Assembly (NCBI GenBank): GCA_949498985.1
Contig: CATECQ010000018.1
Location: 1 to 38,649, forward strand
Length of the DNA: 38,649 nucleotides
Direction of reading: 5' to 3'
Source of the DNA: Glaciecola sp. HTCC2999
GTDB taxonomy: Bacteria; Pseudomonadota; Gammaproteobacteria; Enterobacterales; Alteromonadaceae
In this document: piece by piece, positions 27,670-35,845 of the stretch
How the letters are laid out: every line of letters begins with the position of its first letter
Position numbering within the stretch: position 1 is the stretch's first letter
Position numbers and translations under genes: made by a program
The notes under the pieces: model-generated
The model's input: only the letters and a program-made list of their open reading frames with translations
Told to the model about the DNA's origin: nothing
The model's database searches: none

Positions 27670-27733
27670 ATCCAGAATTATTCCACTGAAAATAGTGGTT
27701 AATTTCTATCTGGCAACTATGCCCAATATTCGA
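27658..27733. repeat. 10-bp inverted repeat across the cioA promoter and leader
   Basis: TCGAATATTG (27658-27667) is exactly repeated in reverse complement as CAATATTCGA (27724-27733). The left arm lies within the sigma-54 promoter spacer and -12 box, the right arm just before the AAAGG ribosome-binding site of cioA. Because the left arm precedes the predicted start of transcription, pairing could only occur in DNA or in a read-through transcript. A small CCACT/AGTGG hairpin lies between them (27683-27698). Confidence 0.45.
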
Positions 27734-27744
27734 AAGGTAATAAT

Positions 27745-29142
27745 ATGGAACTCGACCCACTTATTCTCTCACGCATTCAGTTTGCTTTTGTGGTGTGCTT
27801 TCACGCTATATTCCCAGTATTTACAATAGGCCTTGCAAGTACTATTGCTGGCTTTGAAACATTGCACTACAAAACAGCTAATCCTATCTGGCAGAAACTA
27901 TCTAAATTTTGGATTCAAGTATTTGCTGTCGTATTTGGAATAGGAGTTGTTTCTGGCATTGTAATGTCATTCCAATTTGGAACTAACTGGAGTAATTTTT
28001 CTTACGCAACTGCAAATTTCCTAGGCCCCGTACTCAGTTATGAAGTGGTCACTGCATTTTTTCTGGAAGCTGCCTTTTTAGGTGTTTTGCTATTCGGACG
28101 AGACAAAGTGCCTCAAGGAGTGCATTTATTTGCTGCCATCATGGTTGCTACGGGTACCTTTATTTCTTCTTTTTGGATATTAGCTGCTAATTCATTATTA
28201 CAAACTCCACAAGGTTTGGAGCTAATTAACGGCATGTATTATGTGACGTCGTGGATGGATTCCTTATTTACGCCTTCTTTTGGCTATCGCTTCGCGCATA
28301 TGGCATTAGCATCATTTTTAACTGCAGCATTAGTTGTTGCCGGTGTTAGTGCATGGTTCATCCTGCAAAAAAGAGAGCTTGAAGCTAATAAAAAAGCGCT
28401 TTCTATAGCACTGTGGTTTTTATTAATCCTAGCTCCAACACAGGCAATAGTAGGTGACTTTCATGGATTAAACACATTAAAACATCAGCCCATGAAAGTA
28501 GCCGCCATGGAAGGGAATTGGGAAACCCGCGCTCAAGTCCCTTTACTACTATTTGCAATTCCAGATAAAGAAAACCAAACCAATCACTTTGAAGTAGGCA
28601 TTCCTGGACTGGCCAGTTACGTTCTCACGCATGATTGGGACGGGGTAGTTCCTGGATTAAAAGATATACCTAAAGAAGAACAACCACCTGTTTTTATCGT
28701 CTTTTGGTCATTTAGAATCATGGTCGGACTCGGACTATTGATGATTGGCTTTGCAATATGGGGACTCGCACTCCGTAGTAAGGGTAAGGTGTATCAAAAT
28801 CGTACTTTTTTACATGGTCTACGCTTGATGAGCCTGAGTCCATTTATCGCGGTACTGGCCGGCTGGGTAGTCACAGAAGCAGGTCGTGCGCCTTGGTTGA
28901 TATATGGCCAAATGACACATGCCCAAGGCTTAACCCCCTCCTTAACAGGAGGTATGGCATTATTCACTTTAATTGGCTATATCATCGTATATTCATGTGT
29001 CTTTAGCGCAGGTGTGTATTACCTATTACAAGTATTTAAAGGGGGGTTAGAAAAAGCGAATGCTCCTCATGAATTAGAAGAAATAGAGCGACCAATGAGA
29101 CCCTTTTCAGCTGCTCATGTTGCCATTGATGGAGAGGAATAA
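27745..29142 (+). CDS. cioA: Cytochrome bd ubiquinol oxidase subunit I, cyanide-insensitive (CIO) type
   Basis: The 465-residue subunit carries the haems and quinol site of a bd oxidase. H20 (haem b595), H in YRFAHMAL (haem b558), Met in FWSFRIMVGLG, and the paired Glu of SYEVVTAFFLEAAFLG are present. The Q-loop, GDFHGLNTLKHQPMKVAAMEGNWET, is short and of the CIO kind rather than the long E. coli type, and the protein is about 57 residues shorter than E. coli CydA. Such oxidases reduce O2 with quinol and resist cyanide and sulfide. The ATG has AAAGG before it. The gene is directly behind the sigma-54 promoter, and cioB follows after 2 bases. Confidence 0.95.
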   Translation: MELDPLILSRIQFAFVVCFHAIFPVFTIGLASTIAGFETLHYKTANPIWQKLSKFWIQVFAVVFGIGVVSGIVMSFQFGTNWSNFSYATANFLGPVLSYEVVTAFFLEAAFLGVLLFGRDKVPQGVHLFAAIMVATGTFISSFWILAANSLLQTPQGLELINGMYYVTSWMDSLFTPSFGYRFAHMALASFLTAALVVAGVSAWFILQKRELEANKKALSIALWFLLILAPTQAIVGDFHGLNTLKHQPMKVAAMEGNWETRAQVPLLLFAIPDKENQTNHFEVGIPGLASYVLTHDWDGVVPGLKDIPKEEQPPVFIVFWSFRIMVGLGLLMIGFAIWGLALRSKGKVYQNRTFLHGLRLMSLSPFIAVLAGWVVTEAGRAPWLIYGQMTHAQGLTPSLTGGMALFTLIGYIIVYSCVFSAGVYYLLQVFKGGLEKANAPHELEEIERPMRPFSAAHVAIDGEE

Positions 29143-29144
29143 TA

Positions 29145-30146
29145 ATGGAACCTACATTCGATTTAACAATTATTTGGGCTGGCATCATCGGTTTTGGATT
29201 AATGATGTATGTCTTAATGGATGGCTTTGATTTAGGTCAAGGCATTTTATTTATGTTTGCACCAAACGAAGCTGCTCGAGACCAAATGATGAACTCTGTG
29301 GCTCCAGTATGGGACGGTAATGAAACGTGGTTAGTATTAGGAGGTGCGGGTTTATTAGCTGCATTTCCACTAGTCTATTCCGTCTTTTTACCTGCACTAT
29401 ATATTGGTGTGTTTTTATTACTCGCAGGATTAATTTTTCGTGGTGTCGCTTTTGAATTTAGATTCAAAGCCAAGTCCTCTAAATATCTATGGAATTGGTC
29501 TTTTGCTATAGGCTCAACAGTTGCAGCTTTTGCTCAAGGGGCTGTGGTTGGTGCATATATTCAAGGATTTGAAACCGAAGGATTTGTGTATGCAGGAGGC
29601 CCTTTAGATTGGTTAACACCATTCACCGTGATTACAGGACTTGGTTTAGTCGCCGGCTATGCCTTATTAGGCAGTACATGGTTGATCATGAAAACAGAAG
29701 GTGAAGTTCAAGAGTGGGCATATAAATTAACTCCTGGATTGTTAGCTGCATTATTAGTGGTGTTTGCCATTGTGTGTATTTATACACCTTTCGTGGATCC
29801 ATTTGTCAAAAGTCGTTGGTTTGATAATGTTAGTCTCATTTGGATCTTACCTGCACTCACATTACTTTGTGCATCTTGGGTCATTATAGCGGTCAAAAAA
29901 CGACAAGATGGCACACCTTTCGTCGCATCAATGGGGATATTTTTGTTCAGTTATTTGGGTTTACTCGCCAGCAAATGGCCTTACATTGTCCCGCCTAAAT
30001 TTACTATTTGGGATGCAGCATCATCCTATAATTCACAACTATTCTTGTTACTTGGCTTTTTGTTTGTGATCCCCATAGTACTTGGCTATACGACATGGAC
30101 TTATTGGATATTTAGAGGCAAAGTTAAAGCCACTGGATACCATTAG
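29145..30146 (+). CDS. cioB: Cytochrome bd ubiquinol oxidase subunit II
   Basis: The 333-residue subunit has about eight membrane helices and the family signatures MYVLMDGFDLGQGILF, NSVAPVWDGNETWLVLGGAGLLAAFP and RGVAFEFRFK. It partners CioA in the inner membrane and is required for the active oxidase. The GGAGAGGA ribosome-binding site lies within the 3' end of cioA. The stop is 4 bases before the cydD start. No separate small CydX subunit is seen between it and cydD. Confidence 0.95.
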   Translation: MEPTFDLTIIWAGIIGFGLMMYVLMDGFDLGQGILFMFAPNEAARDQMMNSVAPVWDGNETWLVLGGAGLLAAFPLVYSVFLPALYIGVFLLLAGLIFRGVAFEFRFKAKSSKYLWNWSFAIGSTVAAFAQGAVVGAYIQGFETEGFVYAGGPLDWLTPFTVITGLGLVAGYALLGSTWLIMKTEGEVQEWAYKLTPGLLAALLVVFAIVCIYTPFVDPFVKSRWFDNVSLIWILPALTLLCASWVIIAVKKRQDGTPFVASMGIFLFSYLGLLASKWPYIVPPKFTIWDAASSYNSQLFLLLGFLFVIPIVLGYTTWTYWIFRGKVKATGYH

Positions 30147-30150
30147 ACCG

Positions 30151-31848
30151 ATGTCATTATCGCCTCGAACTACTCGCTCAGTGGGTAGTGATTTTTTACG
30201 CTACCATGCCAATGCTGAGCGAAAGGCTTTAATGTTATCAGTACTATTTGGTGTTTTGGCTAGTATCGCCATGTTATGTCAATGGTTAAGCTTTGCTATG
30301 CTTGCTGAAAAAGTCATTGTGGATAACTTATTGATACAGGAGCAATTTACTTTATTGAGTATATTGGCGATTAGCTTGCTTACTCGCCCCCTGCTACAAA
30401 AAATGCAAACTCAGTTTGCTCAGCAAGCCAGTACACATATCCGCACTAATATCCGTCAAATATTACTAAACCAATGGCGTGTAACTAATCCAATTACACT
30501 TAAAGCAATGTCGTTAGGTGCCCTAGCGAGCCAGTTCGTAGAAGATATTGAAAGTCTAGATGGATATTTTTCACGCTACTGGCCGCAACAAGCCCTCGCT
30601 GTGATTACTCCAGTACTGATATTAAGCGTCGTCTTTTATTTGAATTGGGTGTGTGCTTTATTATTGCTAATTAGTGCTCCTCTTATACCGCTATTTATGA
30701 TCTTAGTCGGTATGGGCGCTGAAACACTGAATCAAAAATATGCGTTACAACGACAACGTTTGGCCGGACACTTTTTAAATAGAGTATCGGCACTTAATAT
30801 CATTCTGCGGCTCGGGGCCCAACAAGAAATAATGCAAGAAGTGATTGACTCAAGTGATCGCTATCGCCAAATCATTATGCGCACATTGCGCATAGCATTT
30901 TTATCCTCAACGGTTTTGGAATTTTTTACCAGTGTCGCAATCGCAGCATTAGCTATTTACATTGGATTTTCGTTATATGGAGCTATTACTTGGGGACCTG
31001 CTAATAGCTTAAGCTTATTTTCAGGATTAGCTATTTTGATTCTTGCCCCTGAATTTTTCCAACCATTAAGAACATTATCTCAGTTTTATCATGACCGAGC
31101 TGCAGCACTTGGTGCTGCTCATCACCTACATGATGCACTGAATCCAAGCGATGATTTGTCGCATTCTTTTGATTATCTCACGACGCAAACCTCAGACACA
31201 ACTTCATCGTCACAACCAGTAACAATCACCTTACATAATTTAGCTATAGGCTATAGTTCAGCAACAACCTGTTTAACTAACATCAACCTGAGTGCTCATA
31301 CCGGACAATTATTAGTGATATCGGGAGAATCTGGTACAGGTAAAACAGCCTTAATAAATACTCTTGCAGGATTTATTTTACCGGTGTCAGGCTCATTGAA
31401 TATTACACCTAATGAATTAACGAGACATGCACTGTTACCTCAGTCGCCTTGGATTAAAAACGCCAGTATACGTGACAATTTACTCGCTCTAGCACCTCAT
31501 GCAACGAATCTACAGATGCTTAATGTATTATCAAAACTCGGATTATTAAATGAATTGAATATCAATCACTATGGACTCGATACGATCATAGGGGAACATT
31601 CCACTGGTCTCTCCGGAGGGCAATTACAGCGAATCGCATTTGCACGAATACTGCTAAACCCCAGTCCAGTCGTATTGTTAGATGAACCTACTGCAAAACT
31701 AGACGTCCAAAGCCGCGCTTATGTCATTAAAGCGATTAACCAACTCAAAAATGTTGCTCTCGTCGTCGTGGTTACTCATGATGAAACCTTACTGCAGCAA
31801 GCAGATATATCATTAAATACTGATGATCATAGAGTACAAGCACGATGA
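30151..31848 (+). CDS. cydD: Thiol/haem-related ABC transporter CydD, half-transporter
   Basis: The 565-residue half-transporter has an N-terminal six-helix membrane domain (about 40-330) and an ATPase domain with Walker A SGESGTGKTALI, signature LSGGQLQRIAFAR and Walker B VVLLDEPTAKLD. CydDC exports glutathione/cysteine (or, in recent work, haem) and is needed to assemble cytochrome bd. The real start is the ATG at 30151 (MSLSPRTTRSV); an upstream in-frame start inside cioB is rejected. Its stop overlaps the start of cydC (ATGA), so the two are coupled. Confidence 0.92.
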   Translation: MSLSPRTTRSVGSDFLRYHANAERKALMLSVLFGVLASIAMLCQWLSFAMLAEKVIVDNLLIQEQFTLLSILAISLLTRPLLQKMQTQFAQQASTHIRTNIRQILLNQWRVTNPITLKAMSLGALASQFVEDIESLDGYFSRYWPQQALAVITPVLILSVVFYLNWVCALLLLISAPLIPLFMILVGMGAETLNQKYALQRQRLAGHFLNRVSALNIILRLGAQQEIMQEVIDSSDRYRQIIMRTLRIAFLSSTVLEFFTSVAIAALAIYIGFSLYGAITWGPANSLSLFSGLAILILAPEFFQPLRTLSQFYHDRAAALGAAHHLHDALNPSDDLSHSFDYLTTQTSDTTSSSQPVTITLHNLAIGYSSATTCLTNINLSAHTGQLLVISGESGTGKTALINTLAGFILPVSGSLNITPNELTRHALLPQSPWIKNASIRDNLLALAPHATNLQMLNVLSKLGLLNELNINHYGLDTIIGEHSTGLSGGQLQRIAFARILLNPSPVVLLDEPTAKLDVQSRAYVIKAINQLKNVALVVVVTHDETLLQQADISLNTDDHRVQAR

Positions 31849-33500
31849 AATTTTGGTTTGCATTGATTATAAAAAACCACATTTCCAGAGTAAGCATTGG
31901 GATTTTGTGGGCGTGGCTAACAATGATTTCGGGTGTTGCACTATTGATGCTTTCAGGCTGGTTTATTACCGCTACAGCTATCGCAGGAGCTGCTATTGCA
32001 GCGGCTATTGTAATCACATTTGATATGTATGTGCCGGGGTCTGGTATTCGATTTTTTGCATTGAGTAGAACGATAAGTCGTTACACTGAACGAATTTATA
32101 ATCATGACACTATTTTACGGCTTATCGCATTATTTAGAGTGACTTTATTTTCACAAATAGCCAACATGCCGCTATCTGAATTACGTCAAAATACAGATAG
32201 TGAATGGTTAGGTAAATTAACAGCAGATATTGATGCACTAGATAGCATCCTTATTCGTTACATCATTCCACCTGTGGCCGCACTGGCATTGATTCTTACT
32301 GTTAGTATATTACTGAGTACGATTTGGTTTGAGTTTGCGCTTTACAGTGCACTGTTTATGTTATTCACCTTAACTATTACGATTCAATGTACTATTCGCT
32401 CAACATCTTCGTCAGGAAAAAGAGTCAATTCGCTGTTAAATCAATTACGAGTTCAAGTGATTGAGCATCTCAATGGTGTATTAGAGTTGCACTCATTTAA
32501 TGTAATGCACCGTCATCAACACAGCATAAATAATAGTATAGAGCTGTTAATGCTTGCTCAAACAAAACTCAATACAAAAACAATGCAGCTCCAGTCTTGG
32601 CTTGATTGGCTATTACAACTTAACTTACTAATAGTGGTGATTTGGGTATTAAGTGCATTTGCAGCAGCTGTGATCAGTGGCCCTCAAGCAATCATGTTAG
32701 TGATGATGTATCTAGGCATTAATGAAATACTGCAAAGTGTCGTATCACAATTTAGTACTTGGGGTAAAACCCAATTCGCAGCACACCGACTTGATACACT
32801 GAAATACTCACCTAGAGTAGATGAAGAAAACAGTACAACGTTAGATACAATCACAAAGATTGATGTTCAGCTTAAAGGTGAACAACTAATTAAATCTCAC
32901 GAAAAAGACATCTTTTTTACACTTAACTCTGGCGAAATATTGAATGTAATAGGACAATCTGGCACTGGAAAATCAAGCCTTGCTGACCTTTTATCTGGAG
33001 TGACTCCTTTGAATAATAGTAGTCACTATATTGTTAATGGTACCCTCTCAACATCCCCTCAAATACCGGAAAATTGGTATCAAAAAGTCAGCTATCTCGA
33101 ACAATCTAATACCATCCTAGCTGGTAGCTTAGGATACAACTTATGCCTCGGCTTGCCCGAGATAGCTGAAGAAAAGGTATGGTCAGTCCTGACTCAACTC
33201 GAACTGACCCAATGGGTAAATGGCTTACCTGAAGGATTAAACACATGGCTAGGTGAATCAGGTTGTCAACTATCCGGTGGCCAAGCTAGAAGAGTATGCT
33301 TGGCTAGACTATTATTACGTGAACCTGATCTGGTAGTGTTAGATGAACCTTTTAATGGTATTGATGCCATGATGGCTGCACGTATTTGGCATCAGATTTG
33401 TCCTTGGTTGTCTTCTAGAATAGTCGTTGTATTCACTCATGAAAAACCGGACTATATTGATGCTTCGACTACTGAGATCTTTGAATTAAAAAACACATAA
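31845..33500 (+). CDS. cydC: ABC transporter CydC, half-transporter
   Basis: The 551-residue partner of CydD, with a membrane domain beginning KFWFALIIKNHISRVSIGIL, and WAWLTMISGVALLMLSGWFI in the first helices, then an ATPase domain with Walker A GQSGTGKSSLADLLSG, signature LSGGQARRVCLAR and Walker B LVVLDEPFNGID. Together with CydD it forms the heterodimeric exporter that supports cytochrome bd assembly. The start overlaps cydD by 4 bases. dsrE follows after 27 bases with its own AAGGT site. Confidence 0.92.
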   Translation: MKFWFALIIKNHISRVSIGILWAWLTMISGVALLMLSGWFITATAIAGAAIAAAIVITFDMYVPGSGIRFFALSRTISRYTERIYNHDTILRLIALFRVTLFSQIANMPLSELRQNTDSEWLGKLTADIDALDSILIRYIIPPVAALALILTVSILLSTIWFEFALYSALFMLFTLTITIQCTIRSTSSSGKRVNSLLNQLRVQVIEHLNGVLELHSFNVMHRHQHSINNSIELLMLAQTKLNTKTMQLQSWLDWLLQLNLLIVVIWVLSAFAAAVISGPQAIMLVMMYLGINEILQSVVSQFSTWGKTQFAAHRLDTLKYSPRVDEENSTTLDTITKIDVQLKGEQLIKSHEKDIFFTLNSGEILNVIGQSGTGKSSLADLLSGVTPLNNSSHYIVNGTLSTSPQIPENWYQKVSYLEQSNTILAGSLGYNLCLGLPEIAEEKVWSVLTQLELTQWVNGLPEGLNTWLGESGCQLSGGQARRVCLARLLLREPDLVVLDEPFNGIDAMMAARIWHQICPWLSSRIVVVFTHEKPDYIDASTTEIFELKNT

Positions 33501-33527
33501 AATAAACTCCATGATTTAAGGTAAATA

Positions 33528-34082
33528 ATGAATTTAAAAAGTAAATATCACGCTGTTGCACTAGGATGTATCTTTGCAGTATTACCACTTCATGGGTTTG
33601 CTCAAAATACGGCTTTCAATGATGGCCCTGTAATTAAAACTTTTGGTCAACACGCATTAGTCCCCACACACCAGGTATCTTTACAATCACAGTTTAAAGT
33701 CACATTTGATGTGGGTAGCACATCGTCAGAACCTGACACCATCAATCGTAAATTTAACAGCCTAGCGCGTTTTATCAATATGCATGTTGCATCCGGAGTT
33801 AAACAAACTAATATTCATTTAGCGCTGGTCATACATGGTAAAGCAATATTTGATTTATTAAATGATGCAAATTATCAACACAAATATGGTGTCAAGAATC
33901 CCAATAAACCTTTACTGGCTGAATTAATGGCCAACAATGTAAAAGTGATATTATGCGGTCAAAGCGCGGCTGCACAGCAAGTTACACCAAGCGATCTTAT
34001 AGAGGGTGTAGAGCTGGAACTATCCGCTATGACGGCACACGCTCTTTTGCAGCAAAATGGCTATACCGTCAATCCATTTTAA
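33528..34082 (+). CDS. Periplasmic DsrE-family protein
   Basis: The 184-residue protein has a signal peptide (MNLKSKYHAVALGCIFAVLP, cleavage near residue 25-26, HGFA/QN) and a DsrE/DsrF-like Rossmann domain: KVTFDVGS, INMHVASGVKQTNIHLALVIHG, and NNVKVILCGQSAAAQ with C143 at the usual active cysteine position. The family carries or transfers persulfide sulfur; periplasmic members often accompany sulfur-oxidising genes. Here it is the last gene of the cioAB-cydDC operon. A role in handling sulfur in the periplasm, next to the CydDC exporter, is a reasonable but untested inference. Confidence 0.85.
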   Translation: MNLKSKYHAVALGCIFAVLPLHGFAQNTAFNDGPVIKTFGQHALVPTHQVSLQSQFKVTFDVGSTSSEPDTINRKFNSLARFINMHVASGVKQTNIHLALVIHGKAIFDLLNDANYQHKYGVKNPNKPLLAELMANNVKVILCGQSAAAQQVTPSDLIEGVELELSAMTAHALLQQNGYTVNPF

Positions 34083-34086
34083 TATA

Positions 34087-34475
34087 ATAGTGGGAGTTAT
34101 TCTAAAATACACGACCAATAATACTTCTCTTAATGACTAGCAGATAAGGTCGGACTGTCTCCATCAGCATGTCTTCGTCGAGTGCAAGAATTAGAGGATT
34201 TGGGAGTTATTAGAGGGTACCGAGCTATTTTAGATCGCGACGCACTGAACAGAAATTTTTTGGCTTATGTAACTGTTGGCTTATCAAATCATGGTATCAA
34301 ATTCCACAAAGAGTTTGAGAAAGTAATGCAAGACGCTGTAGAGGTTACCGAATGTCACAACGTGGCTGGAGCATTCGAATATCTGCTGCGTGTTGAGGTA
34401 AAAAGCACAAATTACGGTATTTTTTACGGTATTACCGATAGCAATCCATTGCAAAGTATTGATTACTATCAGTAA
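34087..34475 (+). pseudogene. Broken Lrp/AsnC-family regulator
   Basis: From 34137 one frame reads LADKVGLSPSACLRRVQEL, the recognition helix of Lrp/AsnC regulators, then EDLGVIRGYRAILDRDAL, LAYVTVGLSNHG and VTECHNVAGAFEYLLRVEVK, the sensing domain. The upstream part, ILKYTTNNTSLND (about 34099-34137), is in another frame: one missing base near 34137 and a TGA in the downstream frame break the gene. The N-terminal Met region is also degraded, beginning just after the dsrE stop. At the 3' end homology stops near 34403 and the frame runs into the repeat of the adjacent element, ending at 34475. It looks like an lrp-type gene cut at its 3' end by the element. Confidence 0.8.
34413..34432 (+). 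repeat. Left copy of 20-bp repeat, probable integrase arm site
   Basis: Two TACGGTAT units 12 bases apart (34413-34420, 34425-34432). This 20-bp block matches 34611-34630 at 19 of 20 positions, in the same orientation and on the other side of the tRNA-like core at 34488. Directly repeated 8-bp boxes at helical spacing beside a core are typical of arm-binding sites of P4-type integrases. Confidence 0.6.
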
Positions 34476-34487
34476 ACCTAGAAGAAA

Positions 34488-34520
34488 TGGTGCCTCGACC
34501 CGGGATCGAACCAGGGCCCA
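34488..34520 (-). other. tRNA 3'-end fragment, probable att core
   Basis: Read on the minus strand this is the last part of a tRNA gene: a T-stem and loop CCTGG-TTCGATC-CCGGG, then the acceptor half TCGAGGC, discriminator A and encoded CCA at 34488-34490. No matching 5' acceptor (GCCTCGA or a wobble variant) lies within 100 bases, so it is only a fragment. P4-like islands use such tRNA 3' ends as att sites. The tRNA species cannot be assigned from this piece. Confidence 0.75.
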
Positions 34521-34564
34521 CAAAAGTCCCAATATCATTATTAATAATGGCATGTAGTGATTTT

Positions 34565-34588
34565 TAAGTCTTACTAAGTCTTATTAAG
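34565..34588 (+). repeat. Short tandem repeat before the integrase gene
   Basis: TAAGTCTTAC (34565-34574), TAAGTCTTAT (34575-34584) and a partial TAAG (34585-34588) form 2.4 copies of a 10-bp unit. The position between the att core and the integrase suggests accessory-factor or excisionase binding sites. Confidence 0.5.
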
Positions 34589-34610
34589 TTTGTTGAAATA
34601 CCGTTAATTA

Positions 34611-34630
34611 TACGGTATTTTTAACGGTAT
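34611..34630 (+). repeat. Right copy of 20-bp repeat, probable integrase arm site
   Basis: TACGGTAT (34611-34618) and AACGGTAT (34623-34630), 12 bases apart, match the left block at 34413-34432 with one difference. An inverted ATACCGTTAA (34598-34607) precedes it, making a palindrome-like cluster 21 bases before the integrase ATG; it may also let the integrase repress its own promoter. Confidence 0.6.
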
Positions 34631-34651
34631 CAGTCATTATTAGAGTTACCA

Positions 34652-35845
34652 ATGAAACGTTCACTTACAGACGCTAAAGTTAAAAATCTAAAACCTAAGG
34701 ACAAATCTTATAAAATAGCTGATGGTGGTGGATTATATTTATTCATTAGTAAAGCTGGCACTAAATCATTTAGGTATGACACTGCATTAAATGGGAAAAG
34801 GTTTACTGTCACAATTGGTACTTATCCCTCTATCACACTAGCTGATGCTAGAAAAAAGCACGAGGATGATAGAGTGCTGATCAAAAAAGGAGTTGACCCA
34901 AGAGCGGCATCTTCAAAAACAAAATCATTTAGCTATTACGCCGTTGAACAAATGAAAACTTTACAATTAGCTAGTGGAACATATGAAAAACGTCTTGGGC
35001 GAATGCAAATGTATTTATTCCCTAAACTCGACAAAACAGATGTGTTAACTGTGACAACTTTAGATCTTTTAAAGCTTATAAAGCCCATAGCAGAGGCTGG
35101 CAAAGACGATACTGCCAAGCGTTTATCATATTATTGCAAACAAACATTCGATTATTTGCTTACCCTTCAACTTATCACAATTAACCCAGCAGAAGGACTT
35201 CAGCGTTTACTTCCAAAAGTAACAAAACCACAGAACTTTGCTCATCTAACAGACATCGAAGATATAAAACTTTTTTTAAAGGCGATGGAACAACAAAAAG
35301 GTGACTTTGCTGTAAAAATGGCACTTCGCTTTCAAACTTTAGTTTTTTTAAGGCCATTTAACGTCAGATTTTTAAAATGGTCTTATGTTGATTTTACAAA
35401 TAAGCTTATAACCTTCCCGGCTGAAGATATGAAGATGAATAGAAATCATAAAGTTCCATTATCAGCTCAAGCCTTGCAAATTCTTCGTCAAATGCAACCT
35501 CTAACTGGTAAATACGAATATGTATTCTTAACATCTATTAGTATTAACGCAAGCAAAAAGCCCATGACAGAAAACACCTTAAATGTAGCAATTACCCGGT
35601 TAGTTAACCCTGATACTAATGAACATTTCGGACGTGGATTTTTAACCTCACATGGAATTAGGCATACTGCGAGTACGCAACTTAATGAATTAGGGTTTAA
35701 TGCAGATGCAATTGAATTACAATTAGCACACGCTCCTCGTGATAGAGTGAGAGCTGTTTACAATAAAGCAGAACTGATGCCTGAACGCATTAAAATGATG
35801 CAGGCTTGGGCCGACTACTTAGATGAATTGAAAAATGCTAACTAA
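34652..35845 (+). CDS. P4-type tyrosine integrase
   Basis: The 397-residue protein has the DUF4102 N-terminal arm-binding domain (SLTDAKVKNLKPKDKSYKIADGGGLYLFI), a core-binding domain, and a C-terminal catalytic domain with R234 (FLRPFNVRFLKWS), K near residue 261-267, H334xxR337 (SHGIRHTAS), H360 (LAHAPRDRVRAVY) and Y370 nucleophile. It integrates and excises genomic islands at tRNA 3' ends. The tRNA fragment and repeats lie immediately upstream, as expected. Its stop overlaps the next gene by 11 bases. The usual TGLRPGE at box I is altered to FLRPFNV, but the Arg is intact. Confidence 0.93.
   Translation: MKRSLTDAKVKNLKPKDKSYKIADGGGLYLFISKAGTKSFRYDTALNGKRFTVTIGTYPSITLADARKKHEDDRVLIKKGVDPRAASSKTKSFSYYAVEQMKTLQLASGTYEKRLGRMQMYLFPKLDKTDVLTVTTLDLLKLIKPIAEAGKDDTAKRLSYYCKQTFDYLLTLQLITINPAEGLQRLLPKVTKPQNFAHLTDIEDIKLFLKAMEQQKGDFAVKMALRFQTLVFLRPFNVRFLKWSYVDFTNKLITFPAEDMKMNRNHKVPLSAQALQILRQMQPLTGKYEYVFLTSISINASKKPMTENTLNVAITRLVNPDTNEHFGRGFLTSHGIRHTASTQLNELGFNADAIELQLAHAPRDRVRAVYNKAELMPERIKMMQAWADYLDELKNAN

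Larger units (their letters stand above)
27299..27744. other. Divergent regulatory region between the sulfide operon and the cytochrome bd operon
   Basis: These 446 bases separate tauE (left, minus) from cioA (right, plus). They hold a TGACA/TGTCA cluster (27415-27501), a 17-bp palindrome (27505-27521), a near-consensus sigma-54 promoter facing cioA (27654-27669), and a 10-bp inverted repeat whose arms overlap that promoter and the cioA leader. The part nearest tauE is AT-rich and shows no obvious promoter of either class. A 65-codon open frame on the minus strand (27422-27619) looks like chance. Confidence 0.75.

Noticed and set aside
30082-30150. Upstream extension of cydD
   Set aside because: It lies inside cioB in another frame; the ATG at 30151 gives a normal CydD length.
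34565-34588. Tandem 10-bp units as a CRISPR-like array
   Set aside because: There are no spacers and the units are too short and too few; they fit integrase or accessory-factor sites better.
34488-34600. Complete tRNA gene on the minus strand
   Set aside because: Only the T-arm and acceptor 3' half are present; there is no D-arm, anticodon arm or 5' acceptor strand in the sequence to the right.
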